From NCBI RefSeq assembly GCF_008086345.1, contig NZ_CP043006.1, forward strand, positions 310,001 through 374,000: a stretch of 64,000 bases of DNA, written 5' to 3'. Below the pieces are notes generated by a model. The model was given only the letters and a program-made list of their open reading frames with translations, was not told where the DNA came from and did no database searches. Shown piece by piece: positions 50,628-58,885 of this stretch. The stretch is from Chitinophaga sp. XS-30 (lineage in GTDB: Bacteria; Bacteroidota; Bacteroidia; Chitinophagales; Chitinophagaceae). The position numbers were made by a program, and so were the translations under genes. Within the stretch, counting starts at the first letter, position 1. The number at the start of each line of letters is the position of its first letter.

Positions 50628-52292
50628 ATGAACCTACCGATCATATTATGTATCGACGATGACGCACAGGTGCTGCGTGCCATCGTCCGCGACCTGAAAA
50701 GCCGGTACCGGAACGAGTACCGGATCATCAGCACCACTGTTGTCAAAGAAGCGCTGGACAGCCTGCTGGAAATGAAGAACAAAGGCGAGACTATCGCCAT
50801 GTTCATTTCAGACCAGCGTATGCCGGACATGGAGGGCGTTGCCTTTCTCGAAAAAGCCCGGCAATTCTATCCGGAGGCGCGCCGGGTACTGCTCACCGCA
50901 TATTCGGATACGGACGCCGCCATCCGCGCCATCAACACCGTGCAGCTGGATTACTACCTCGTGAAGCCATGGGACCCGCCGGAAGAGAAACTCTACCCGA
51001 TCATCAACGAACTGCTGGACGACTGGCAAAACACCTATCATCCGGATTTCAAAGGCATCAAAGTGGTGGGCTACCAGTTCTCCCAGAAGTCCCACGCCAT
51101 CAAGGATTTCCTCGCCGGTAACCTCATTCCCTACCAATGGCTCGATATCCAGTCCACCGAAGAAAGCAAACGCCTGCTCTCGCTGAACAACCTGTCCATG
51201 CAGGACCTCCCCGTAGTGTTCCTGGAAGACGGCGGATACCTGGCAACACCAACAATCCTGGAGATCGCCCGGAAAGTAGGCCTGAACCCGCAGATCAAAC
51301 ATGATGTGTACGATGTGGTGATCATCGGCGCAGGGCCGGCGGGACTTGCCGCCGGGGTGTACGGCGCTTCCGAGGGATTGAAAACTTTACTGATAGAACG
51401 GCGTGCGCCGGGTGGACAGGCCGGCACCAGTTCCCGTATCGAGAACTACCTGGGCTTCCCCACCGGCCTCAGCGGCGCTGAGCTCACCCGCCGCGCCATC
51501 ACCCAGGCTACCCGCCTGGGAACGGAATTCATCACCCCGCAATCTGTGAAAGATATCCGCCAGAAAGACGGCTACAACAAGATCATCCTCGAAGATGGTA
51601 CCGAAGTCAATACCCGTAGCGTGATCATCACTACCGGGGTGGACTACCGGAAGCTGGACACACAGGGCATTGCGGATTTCACCGGCGCCGGCGTGTACTA
51701 CGGCGCAGCGATGACCGAGGCCGCAGCCTGCAGGGATAAAGAGGTATATATCGTCGGCGGCGGCAATTCAGCCGGCCAGGCGGCCATGTATCTCTCCAAA
51801 TTCGCCAAGAACGTGTACATCCTCATCCGCAAGGATGATCTCACCAGCACCATGTCCGCCTACCTGATAGAGCAGATCAAAGGCGCTCCCAACATTCATG
51901 TACGCCCCCGCACGGAGATCACCGCCGCTTACGGGCACGAAAAGCTGGAACGCCTTGTCATCAGCAACATCGATACCAAAGCAACATCCGAAGAAACCGC
52001 TGATGCGCTGTATGTATTCATCGGTGCAAAACCTTATACGGACTGGATTGCGCTGAATATCATCAAGGATGACAAAGGTTTCATTGAAACAGGCCGTGAA
52101 CTGCGGAACTATGATGCCTTCAATAAAATATGGAAACAGACCCGTGACCCATACCTGCTGGAAACCAGCTGTCCCGGCATCTTTGCAGCCGGTGATGTCC
52201 GCGCCCGTTCCATGAACCGCGTAGCCGCCGCCGTTGGGGAGGGTTCCATGGCTATCAGTTTTGTACATAAATATCTTGCTGAAGTAAAATAA
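50628..52292 (+). CDS. Fused response regulator / thioredoxin reductase-like flavoprotein
   Basis: 554 residues. Residues 1-125 are a receiver: acidic triad D10-D12, phospho-Asp 62 in FISDQRMPDMEG, T90 and K113. Residues about 143-222 form a thioredoxin/glutaredoxin-like module (KVVGYQFSQKSHAIKDFL; LPVVFLEDGGYLATPT) without cysteines. Residues 228-554 are a thioredoxin reductase fold with VVIIGAGPAGLAAG (FAD), YIVGGGNSAGQAAM (NADPH) and FAAGDVRARS. The redox pair CxxC that normally precedes the NADPH motif is replaced by VYYGAAMTEA. So phosphorylation may control a flavoprotein that does not reduce thioredoxin. Such fusions are known in databases, but their substrate is not. The operon includes the kinase and a UBP zinc finger. 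Confidence 0.92.
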   Translation: MNLPIILCIDDDAQVLRAIVRDLKSRYRNEYRIISTTVVKEALDSLLEMKNKGETIAMFISDQRMPDMEGVAFLEKARQFYPEARRVLLTAYSDTDAAIRAINTVQLDYYLVKPWDPPEEKLYPIINELLDDWQNTYHPDFKGIKVVGYQFSQKSHAIKDFLAGNLIPYQWLDIQSTEESKRLLSLNNLSMQDLPVVFLEDGGYLATPTILEIARKVGLNPQIKHDVYDVVIIGAGPAGLAAGVYGASEGLKTLLIERRAPGGQAGTSSRIENYLGFPTGLSGAELTRRAITQATRLGTEFITPQSVKDIRQKDGYNKIILEDGTEVNTRSVIITTGVDYRKLDTQGIADFTGAGVYYGAAMTEAAACRDKEVYIVGGGNSAGQAAMYLSKFAKNVYILIRKDDLTSTMSAYLIEQIKGAPNIHVRPRTEITAAYGHEKLERLVISNIDTKATSEETADALYVFIGAKPYTDWIALNIIKDDKGFIETGRELRNYDAFNKIWKQTRDPYLLETSCPGIFAAGDVRARSMNRVAAAVGEGSMAISFVHKYLAEVK

Positions 52293-52299
52293 CGATACT

Positions 52300-52560
52300 A
52301 TGCCTTGCCAGCACATACAGGATATCGACACCCTGAAAACAGCGAAGGAACGCGCCTGCGAAGAATGCCGGAAACACGGCGGGCACTGGCTGCACCTCCG
52401 TACCTGCCAGACCTGCGGCGCCACGCTCTGCTGTGATGATTCACCCAAAAAGCACATGACGCAGCACTTCCATGAAACCGGCCATCCGGTAATAATATCA
52501 GCGGAACCGGGCGAGCGGTGGATGTGGTGTTATGTAGACAGTGACTTTGCGGAATATTGA
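52300..52560 (+). CDS. Stand-alone UBP-type zinc finger protein
   Basis: 86 residues forming essentially one ZnF-UBP domain: CQHIQD at the start, ACEECRKHGGHWLHLRTCQTCGATLCCDD in the middle (quoted in part; Cys pairs), then KKHMTQHFHETGHPVII with the paired histidines, and a WMWCYVDSDF ending. In eukaryotes this finger grips the free C-terminal GG of ubiquitin. Bacteria of this group have no ubiquitin, so its partner is unknown. It lies seven bases after the receiver-thioredoxin reductase gene, and together with the kinase makes a compact three-gene module. Confidence 0.88.
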   Translation: MPCQHIQDIDTLKTAKERACEECRKHGGHWLHLRTCQTCGATLCCDDSPKKHMTQHFHETGHPVIISAEPGERWMWCYVDSDFAEY

Positions 52561-52625
52561 GCAGTATCCGTGATCAGTACCCCGAATACCATGGTTTGGT
52601 CCATGATCGGCCGGAGGGGCATGCC

Positions 52626-52633
52626 TAAATTTG
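52626..52633 (+). promoter_or_regulatory. Perfect -7 box next to the start of the second flavoprotein
   Basis: TAAATTTG matches TAnnTTTG exactly. It ends three bases before the ATG at 52637, so a transcript from here would start within the coding frame and could only use the ATG at 52721. A TTTG 27 bases upstream is too far for an ordinary -33. Confidence 0.45.
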
Positions 52634-52636
52634 CGG

Positions 52637-53605
52637 ATGAACAGGAAAACATTTATCCGCGCGGCGGGTACGCTCATGCTGCCGATACCGCTGTTCGGAA
52701 AAATTCATAAAGAAACTGCTATGTTTGATACTGCCATTATCGGCGGCGCCTCCGCAGGCCTCGCCGCCGCGCTCACACTAGGCCGCTCCGCCCGGAAAAC
52801 CGTTGTATTCGATACCGGCGCTCCCCGTAACAGGCCGGCCGCGCATGCCCATAACTTCTTTACGCGGGACGGTGCTCCGCCATCGGAGATTCTGGCTATC
52901 GGCAGGGAACAACTAAAACCCTACCCCTCCGTGCAGCTGATGCAGGAGGAAGTCATCTCCGCCGAAAAGAATGGTGCTCATTTTCAACTGAAAACCGCAT
53001 CCGGCAAACAGTTCAGCGCCCGCAGCATCATCCTGGCAACAGGCGTGAAAGATATCCTGCCGGATATTGAAGGCGTAGCAGCGCTCTGGGGCAACCGGGT
53101 CATTCACTGCCCGTACTGCCACGGCTGGGAAATGAAGGACCAGCCTGTAGCCATTATCGCCAACGGGGAAGATGCTGCTCACCTGGCGGCACTGGTGCGC
53201 AATCTGAACAGAGACGTGGTTATCCTCACCAATGGAAAAAGCACGATCGAAGAAAAAATGCCGGTGCCGGTGATAGAAAAGACCATCCAAAAAATGGAGG
53301 AAGATAATGATCGGATGAAGATCACCTTCTCCGACGGCAGTTCCATTTACAAAGGCGCGGCTTATCTGAAAGTGGCCCGCGTGGACTTCCGCAATGCCCT
53401 CGCTCAGCAGCTGGGCTGCGAACTGCAGGAAGGCGGGGCGGTAAAAGTAGATAACATGTTCAAGACCACCGTGCCGGGCGTGTTCGCGGCTGGAGACCTG
53501 TCCCAACCCGGCCTTCACCAGGTATCCATAGCCGCGGCCGGCGGGCACACAGCTGCAGCGGTCTGCAACAGGATGCTGAGTATGGAGGATTTTGCGAAGT
53601 TGTAA
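52637..53605 (+). CDS. Thioredoxin reductase-like NAD(P)/FAD oxidoreductase with CxxC
   Basis: About 322 residues. The FAD motif is TAIIGGASAGLAAALTLG; the redox pair is in VIHCPYCHGWEMKDQPVAII (near 158); the C-terminal FAD motif is VFAAGDLSQPGLHQVS. The family resembles thioredoxin reductases, but the NADPH motif after the CxxC is weak (IANGEDAAHL), as in a subset of Bacteroidota flavoproteins whose partner is not known. The first 28 residues (MNRKTFIRAAGTLMLPIPLF) resemble a Tat-type signal; a shorter start at MFDTAII (52721) matches the usual family start. It follows the UBP gene by 76 bases. Confidence 0.85.
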   Translation: MNRKTFIRAAGTLMLPIPLFGKIHKETAMFDTAIIGGASAGLAAALTLGRSARKTVVFDTGAPRNRPAAHAHNFFTRDGAPPSEILAIGREQLKPYPSVQLMQEEVISAEKNGAHFQLKTASGKQFSARSIILATGVKDILPDIEGVAALWGNRVIHCPYCHGWEMKDQPVAIIANGEDAAHLAALVRNLNRDVVILTNGKSTIEEKMPVPVIEKTIQKMEEDNDRMKITFSDGSSIYKGAAYLKVARVDFRNALAQQLGCELQEGGAVKVDNMFKTTVPGVFAAGDLSQPGLHQVSIAAAGGHTAAAVCNRMLSMEDFAKL

Positions 53606-53638
53606 AGACGGATGGCCATCAGGCAATAAAAGGAGGAG

Positions 53639-53731
53639 ATGAACCAAAAAAAAAGTGAAGGCGCCGGGAATCGCGTAAACGAAATTATCTCCATCAGCGA
53701 CCTGAATAAAAAGAGGTTGAGGATTGAATGA
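53639..53731 (+). CDS. Possible 30-residue small protein
   Basis: A very strong ribosome site (AAAGGAGG) lies right before an ATG at 53639, starting a 30-codon frame that reads MNQKKSEGAGNRVNEIIS and then ISDLNKKRLRIE. It is basic and has no hydrophobic segment. It lies 33 bases downstream of the flavoprotein gene, and a terminator follows 35 bases after its stop. The ribosome site and the terminator suggest a true gene; nothing is known of its role. Confidence 0.4.
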   Translation: MNQKKSEGAGNRVNEIISISDLNKKRLRIE

Positions 53732-53766
53732 ACGATGACAGGTCTCCATCAGGGCCCGAATTAATC

Positions 53767-53805
53767 AGGGCTGACCATTACTTTTTGGTCAGCCCTCCTT
53801 TTTGT
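53767..53805 (+). terminator. Terminator after the redox-signalling operon
   Basis: AGGGCTGACCA (53767-53777) and TGGTCAGCCCT (53786-53796) form an 11-bp perfect stem with an 8-base loop, followed by CCTTTTTG on the plus strand. It separates this operon from the convergent GH20 gene. Confidence 0.8.
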
Positions 53806-53814
53806 TTCATCCCC

Positions 53815-55386
53815 TTATTCCGCCGCCTCCGGCGTCAGCTTCGGGTCCAGCACATTGTAATAGTAAATGCCTTCTTTTCGCAGCAGCGGCAAAAAAGCTT
53901 CCAGCCGTTTTTCAAACTGCGCATAGTCCCGCTTCACCGGCTTCGTCCATGCCGCTTCCGCAAACGCCAGCAAGCGCGGGAAGGTCAGGTAATACATCCG
54001 CTGATCGCTCACGATCGTTTCAGACCAGAGGTTGGCCTGTACACCTTCCACCAGTTTGCTTTGCTGCACGGAAGCGGGCAAACCCTTCAGCGTAAAGTCA
54101 TACACATCTTTCAGAGGATTGTAGGCTCCGCCTCTCCAGCGGCGGCCTTTCAGGTTCGTGCTGTCCTGCACGAAATCGAAATAGAACGGCAGGCGCGGGC
54201 AAAGCACTACCCGGTAACCTTTTTCAACGGCGGAGGTCAGTTGCTCCGGCTTATCGTGGCGCCACCAGAAAACGATGGTCTTCTTCGAAGGCAGAGCGGA
54301 TTCGGTCACCTCATCCCATCCCAGCACATCATTGTTCAGCTTCAGGAGCGTATCGGCCATACGTTTCAGGAAATAATGCTCCACCTGCACCAGCGAGTTC
54401 AGCTGCTCCTTTTGCATAAGGCGTTGTACAGCGGCATCGCTATTCCAGGCCTGGCTGCCGAAGCTCACTTCATCTCCGCCGATGTGGATCATCTGCGAAG
54501 GGAACAGCGCATCCACTTCTTTCAGGATATTGGTCAGGTACTGATAGGTTTCTTCCTTGCCGGGGTTGAAGGTGAAATCAGGGTAACGGGGAGAACCGCC
54601 GCCGCTGAACTCCGGATAGGCCCGGTTGGCGGCCCTGGCATGACCGGGCATATCAATCTCGGGTATCACGGTGATATGGCGCGCTGCCGCATACGCCACG
54701 ATCTCTTCAACATCCTGCTGCGTATAATATTGCGCCGGAGCGGTGGAATCATGGAAACTGCCGATACCGCCCACCAGCGCCAGGCGGGGGTATTGCCGGA
54801 TCTCTATGCGCCAGCCCGGATCGTCCGTCAGATGCCAGTGAAAACGGTTGAGCTTGTAGAAAGCCATTTCATCAAGGATCTTTTTCACCTCCTGCTTTCC
54901 GAAGAACTGCCGGGATTCATCCAGCATGAAGCCACGCCACCTGTACAGCGGTGTGTCCCGGATATTCCAGCAGGGAATGCCCGCGGCTTCCTGTTTCGCC
55001 CTTACCAATTGCAGCAGCGAAACGGCACCGTAGAAAATGCCGGCATCACCGCCGGCGCTGATGGTTACCGTACGGCTGTTCATATGCAGCGTGTAGGCTT
55101 CGGGGTTATTGTTCTTTTCTCTTTTCAGGATGATGGCGTTTCCGCTGGCGGCGGGTTGTATGGAAACACGGATGCCCGCATACCGCAACAGCTGTTGCTG
55201 AAGCATATGCGCCGTTGCCTCAAGGGAGGGTTCTGCAGCCACAATGGCCGTTCCGTCATTCAGCAAAAAATGCCCGCCGGCCTTTTCATATTGGTCCGGC
55301 AGCGGGATCACGGGGCAGGACTGTTGCGCAAAGGACTGCAACCCAATGCCCATGCATGTCAGCAGGAGAAAGGATAATCTTATCAT
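53815..55386 (-). CDS. GH20 family beta-N-acetylhexosaminidase
   Basis: 523 residues with a signal peptide (MIRLSFLLLTCMGIGLQSFAQ). Residues about 25-140 are the GH20b domain. The TIM barrel follows with RWRGFMLDESRQFF, NRFHWHLTDDPGWRIEI, TVIPEIDMPGHARAA and the catalytic pair in MIHIGGDEVSFG (near residue 300; Asp-Glu), then LGWDEVTE and VFWWRHDKP. The enzymes cut terminal GlcNAc or GalNAc from chitin or host glycans using the substrate N-acetyl group. It is a single gene convergent with the redox operon. Length and motifs are complete. Confidence 0.95.
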   Translation of the reverse strand: MIRLSFLLLTCMGIGLQSFAQQSCPVIPLPDQYEKAGGHFLLNDGTAIVAAEPSLEATAHMLQQQLLRYAGIRVSIQPAASGNAIILKREKNNNPEAYTLHMNSRTVTISAGGDAGIFYGAVSLLQLVRAKQEAAGIPCWNIRDTPLYRWRGFMLDESRQFFGKQEVKKILDEMAFYKLNRFHWHLTDDPGWRIEIRQYPRLALVGGIGSFHDSTAPAQYYTQQDVEEIVAYAAARHITVIPEIDMPGHARAANRAYPEFSGGGSPRYPDFTFNPGKEETYQYLTNILKEVDALFPSQMIHIGGDEVSFGSQAWNSDAAVQRLMQKEQLNSLVQVEHYFLKRMADTLLKLNNDVLGWDEVTESALPSKKTIVFWWRHDKPEQLTSAVEKGYRVVLCPRLPFYFDFVQDSTNLKGRRWRGGAYNPLKDVYDFTLKGLPASVQQSKLVEGVQANLWSETIVSDQRMYYLTFPRLLAFAEAAWTKPVKRDYAQFEKRLEAFLPLLRKEGIYYYNVLDPKLTPEAAE

Positions 55387-55493
55387 ACTTGGTAGCTTGT
55401 TATTAGATGAGGATAAAAGTATAAAAACTTTTTAACGCTATTTAATTTGAGTGTTTGCAGGTAACCGACTATCTTTCCGCAAAACAGAAAGAC

Positions 55494-56444
55494 ATGGAAA
55501 AAAGATCATTGGGAAATACAGGGCTCGAGATCGCTCCGCTGATGTTTGGCGGCAATGTGTTCGGATGGACTGCGGATGAGGAAATGAGCTACCGGCTGCT
55601 GGACGAATTTACGGATGCGGGATTCAATGCTATTGATACCGCGGATACTTATACGGCCTGGGTACCCGGCAATACCGGAGGCGACTCCGAAAGGCTGATC
55701 GGGAAATGGCTGCAGCGCACCGGCAAGCGGGACCAGGTGGTGATCGCCACCAAAGTGGGCGGCAAATTCAGCGAAGAAAAAAAGGGATTGAAAAAAGAAT
55801 ATATCCTCAGTCAGGTGGAGGACTCCCTGCAACGACTGCAAACCGATTATATCGATCTGTACCAGTCCCACTACGATGACCCGGAAACGCCGATAGAAGA
55901 AACGCTGGAAGCCTTTACCATACTGGTAAAATCCGGGAAGGTGCGGGCCATCGGTGCATCGAACATTACGGTAGACCGGCTGGCGGATTCCATCATCACC
56001 AGCGAGGATAATGATTTTGCCACTTACCAGACGCTGCAACCGGAATACAATCTCTTTGACCGGGAACGATATGAGCAGGAATTTGAGCAGTTCGCGCTGA
56101 TCAACAAAATTGCCGTGATCCCTTATTTTTCGCTGGCCAGCGGCTTCCTCACAGGAAAATACCGCGCAAAGGCCGATATCGCCGGAAGCAGCCGGGAGAA
56201 ATATCTGGATAAATACTTTACCGAACGCGGCTTCAAAATACTCAATGCACTGGAGAACGTGGCCGCGCAATATGACAGCAAACCCGCTGTGGTTGCCCTC
56301 GCCTGGCTCCTTACCCGGCCGGGTATCGCAGCACCGATCGCCAGCGCCACCAATCCTGAGCAACTGAAAGATATGATGGCCTCGGTTTCCCTGAAACTGG
56401 ACAAAGGCGACCTGGATATCCTGAACAGCGCTTCCGCCTATTGA
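55494..56444 (+). CDS. Aldo/keto reductase
   Basis: 316 residues from MEKRSLGNTGLEI, the classic start of the family; the extra residues of a longer frame are not homologous. The catalytic tetrad is visible: Asp and Tyr in NAIDTADTYTAW, Lys in VIATKVGGKF and His in DLYQSHYDDPE. A NADPH-binding C-terminal part has VVALAWLLTRPGIAAPIASATNPEQL. It reduces or oxidises aldehydes, ketones or sugars in the cytoplasm; the substrate is not predictable. It stands alone and ends at a strong terminator. Confidence 0.93.
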   Translation: MEKRSLGNTGLEIAPLMFGGNVFGWTADEEMSYRLLDEFTDAGFNAIDTADTYTAWVPGNTGGDSERLIGKWLQRTGKRDQVVIATKVGGKFSEEKKGLKKEYILSQVEDSLQRLQTDYIDLYQSHYDDPETPIEETLEAFTILVKSGKVRAIGASNITVDRLADSIITSEDNDFATYQTLQPEYNLFDRERYEQEFEQFALINKIAVIPYFSLASGFLTGKYRAKADIAGSSREKYLDKYFTERGFKILNALENVAAQYDSKPAVVALAWLLTRPGIAAPIASATNPEQLKDMMASVSLKLDKGDLDILNSASAY

Positions 56445-56469
56445 GATCATGCAACCGGAATATTATCCG

Positions 56470-56502
56470 GGGGTGTTTTCTGCGGAAAACACCCCTTTTT
56501 TT
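56470..56502 (+). terminator. Terminator of the aldo/keto reductase gene
   Basis: GGGGTGTTTTC (56470-56480) and GAAAACACCCC (56485-56495) form an 11-bp stem with a 4-base loop, followed by a T run. Confidence 0.9.
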
Positions 56503-56558
56503 ATTCACTGGTACTTTGTTCCATAATAAATCATTATATTAACAGCAATAACCGTCTA

Positions 56559-56954
56559 ATGCTTCCCGCACCCTCCATACTTTTAGTTGATGATGATATC
56601 GACGACCAGGAAATTTTCACCTCCGCGCTCGCCTTTATCGATCCATCAATCATTTGCTCTATTGTTCCAAACGGCATGGAAGGCATCCGGCTGTTGAAGA
56701 ATGCCGTATCGATGCCGGACCTGGTTTTCCTTGATCTCAATATGCCGCTCATGAATGGCATTCAGTTCCTGAAAGAAGCCAAAGGCATCAGCGGCGTAAA
56801 AGATGTACCGGTGATCATCTACTCTACTGCATCCGATATCCGGACGATAGAAGAAGCCAAACAGGCGGGAGCACATCAGTTCATCACCAAACCTGAAAAA
56901 TTCTCCGAACTGGTAGGATTATTGCATGAGCTTCTATATCCGGCAACAAAATAG
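56559..56954 (+). CDS. Single-domain response regulator
   Basis: 131 residues, a lone receiver. The acidic patch is DDDIDDQEIF, the phospho-Asp is in PDLVFLDLNMPLMNG, and the switch residues are in IIYSTAS and FITKPEKF. No output domain is attached, so it works by protein contact or as a phosphate shuttle. It is followed 14 bases later by a PAS histidine kinase gene, which suggests the pair works together, as in the phytochrome-type kinase/Rcp regulators. Confidence 0.93.
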   Translation: MLPAPSILLVDDDIDDQEIFTSALAFIDPSIICSIVPNGMEGIRLLKNAVSMPDLVFLDLNMPLMNGIQFLKEAKGISGVKDVPVIIYSTASDIRTIEEAKQAGAHQFITKPEKFSELVGLLHELLYPATK

Positions 56955-56968
56955 CTGCCCTACCAACT

Positions 56969-58714
56969 TTGTTAGAAAACATCGGCCATACTGTCCATAC
57001 CGTTACCCATAAATTCCTCGAAGGCGGAGGTGAACTAGGAGCGATGATCCGGTCATTCGACTGGGCCTCAACCCCTGCAGGCCCTCCTGAGCAATGGCCC
57101 CAGAGCCTGCGTACAACAGTGAGCATCATATTGAACTCCCGCTTTCCCATGTTCCTCTGGTGGGGAAAAGAAATGATCCAGTTTTATAACGATGCGTACC
57201 GTCCCAGCCTGGGCATGAACGGCAAACACCCTGTGGCTGTCGGTCAGCGGGGAGAAGACTGCTGGCCGGAAACATGGCCGGTAATCAAACCGCTCATCAA
57301 AGAAGTATGGGAGGGCGGCTCCATCTGGAGGGAGGATCAGCTGATCCCCATTTACCGGGACGGAAGACTCGAAGATGTGTACTGGACCTTCAGCTATTCC
57401 CCCGTCAGGGATGATAACGGGGAAATCGGAGGGGTGCTCGTCATCTGCCACGAAACCACGGAAAAAGTAAAGGCGCGGCAAAAAATAGAAACCGCGGAAA
57501 AGAAATTCCGCAATATCGTAAAGCAGGCCCCTGTAGGTATTGCTATCCTGAAAGGTCCGGATTTTATTGTGGAAACGGTCAACGATAAATACCTGAAACT
57601 GATGCAGGTAACGGAACAACAGATCAGGAAAGAACCGCTGTTTGAGATACTGCCGGAGATCAAAACTGCTGTGGAACCATTACTCACCACGGTACTCAAA
57701 ACGGGTAAGCTATGCTACGGCCGGGAGTTTGAGACGAAAGAAGGTACTTTCAATTTTTTATATGAACCGCTGCGTGATGCGGAAGGGCAGATTGAAGGCG
57801 TGATCATGGTATCCAGTGAAGTAACGGAAGAAGTAAAAGCGCGCAGGAAAAGCGCGGAAGCGGAAAAGAAATATGCGGAACTGAAAGCGGTTGAAAAAAA
57901 TCTTCGTGAAACGGAACTGCAACTGGAGAAACATGTGGAAGAAAGAACGTCTGACCTGCGGCATGCGAACTATAACCTCAAACGTTCCAACAGCGACCTG
58001 GAACAATTTGCCTTCATCGCCAGCCATGATATGCAGGAACCTCTGCGGAAGATCCGCACATTCACCGCTTTGCTGGAGAACAAGCTGGATAATAACCTTG
58101 TTGACGAAGACTCCCGCAAATACCTCCATAAGATCGGTGATGCCGCGGGCAGAATGCGGAAGCTGATCAACGACATGCTCTACTACTCCCGGCTCTCCGC
58201 TGCCGGCAACACTTTCAAAACAATAGATCTCAACACGCTGATGCAAAACGTCATGAACGATTTTGAGCTGCTGATACAGGAAAAAAATGCCGTAGTACGC
58301 TGTGAAACCCTGCCGGATATTCAGGCCAATCCCCTGCAGATCACGCAGCTCTTTACCAATTTGCTCAGCAACTCCCTGAAATTCAATAACAGCCCGAGAC
58401 CCGAGATCATGATAACTGTACGTCCCCTGTCGGCGGCACAGGTGGCGAACTTCGAAGGGCTTAACCATCAACTCTCTTACCAGCGGCTGGAATTTTCCGA
58501 TAATGGCATAGGCTTCGATCAGCGTTATGCGGAACAGATCTTCACCATCTTCCAGCGCCTGCACACCAAAAACGAATACTCCGGAACAGGCATCGGGCTG
58601 GCCCTCTGCAAAAAGATCGCGCTGAACCACCAGGGAAACATCTTCGCTTACTCCGGCGCAGGGCAGGGCGCCACTTTCCACGTATTGCTGCCGGAAACAC
58701 AATCAGTGTTATAA
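56969..58714 (+). CDS. PAS domain sensor histidine kinase
   Basis: 581 residues, soluble. A PAS-like sensor region (about 16-165) has FLEGGGELGAMIRSFDWASTP and FPMFLWWGKEMIQFYNDAYRPSLG (quoted in parts), followed by a PAS domain (about 180-300) and a coiled coil. The HisKA domain has the phospho-His in FAFIASHDMQEPLRKIRTF. HATPase_c: NLLSNSLKFNN, DNGIGFDQRYAEQIFTIF and GTGIGLALCKKIA. I use a TTG start at 56969: the conserved FLEGGGE motif lies before the first ATG (57044), so that ATG would cut the family domain. Partner: the receiver 14 bases upstream. Confidence 0.88.
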   Translation: MLENIGHTVHTVTHKFLEGGGELGAMIRSFDWASTPAGPPEQWPQSLRTTVSIILNSRFPMFLWWGKEMIQFYNDAYRPSLGMNGKHPVAVGQRGEDCWPETWPVIKPLIKEVWEGGSIWREDQLIPIYRDGRLEDVYWTFSYSPVRDDNGEIGGVLVICHETTEKVKARQKIETAEKKFRNIVKQAPVGIAILKGPDFIVETVNDKYLKLMQVTEQQIRKEPLFEILPEIKTAVEPLLTTVLKTGKLCYGREFETKEGTFNFLYEPLRDAEGQIEGVIMVSSEVTEEVKARRKSAEAEKKYAELKAVEKNLRETELQLEKHVEERTSDLRHANYNLKRSNSDLEQFAFIASHDMQEPLRKIRTFTALLENKLDNNLVDEDSRKYLHKIGDAAGRMRKLINDMLYYSRLSAAGNTFKTIDLNTLMQNVMNDFELLIQEKNAVVRCETLPDIQANPLQITQLFTNLLSNSLKFNNSPRPEIMITVRPLSAAQVANFEGLNHQLSYQRLEFSDNGIGFDQRYAEQIFTIFQRLHTKNEYSGTGIGLALCKKIALNHQGNIFAYSGAGQGATFHVLLPETQSVL

Positions 58715-58791
58715 TCAACTTACATTATATTATACATAAACGGTATCTGAATTTTCTTCCTGACATGTTACCGGCGTATGTGAAGGATCAT

Positions 58792-58799
58792 TACATTTA
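58792..58799 (+). promoter_or_regulatory. Possible -7 box of the CHU_C protein gene
   Basis: TACATTTA differs from TAnnTTTG at one position and lies 86 bases before the start. No clear -33 element is seen, so the call is weak. Confidence 0.3.
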
Positions 58800-58885
58800 C
58801 ACAAGATCATCAACCTGACTGCATGCCCCGGAGCAACTAACCGACTGTCGTATTCGTATATCAGACAAAGGATTTAATCATCTGT

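Noticed and set aside
53728-55377. A 549-codon plus-strand frame opposite GH20
   Set aside because: The GH20 frame has the signal peptide, HIGGDE motif and normal length; the opposite frame has no domain.
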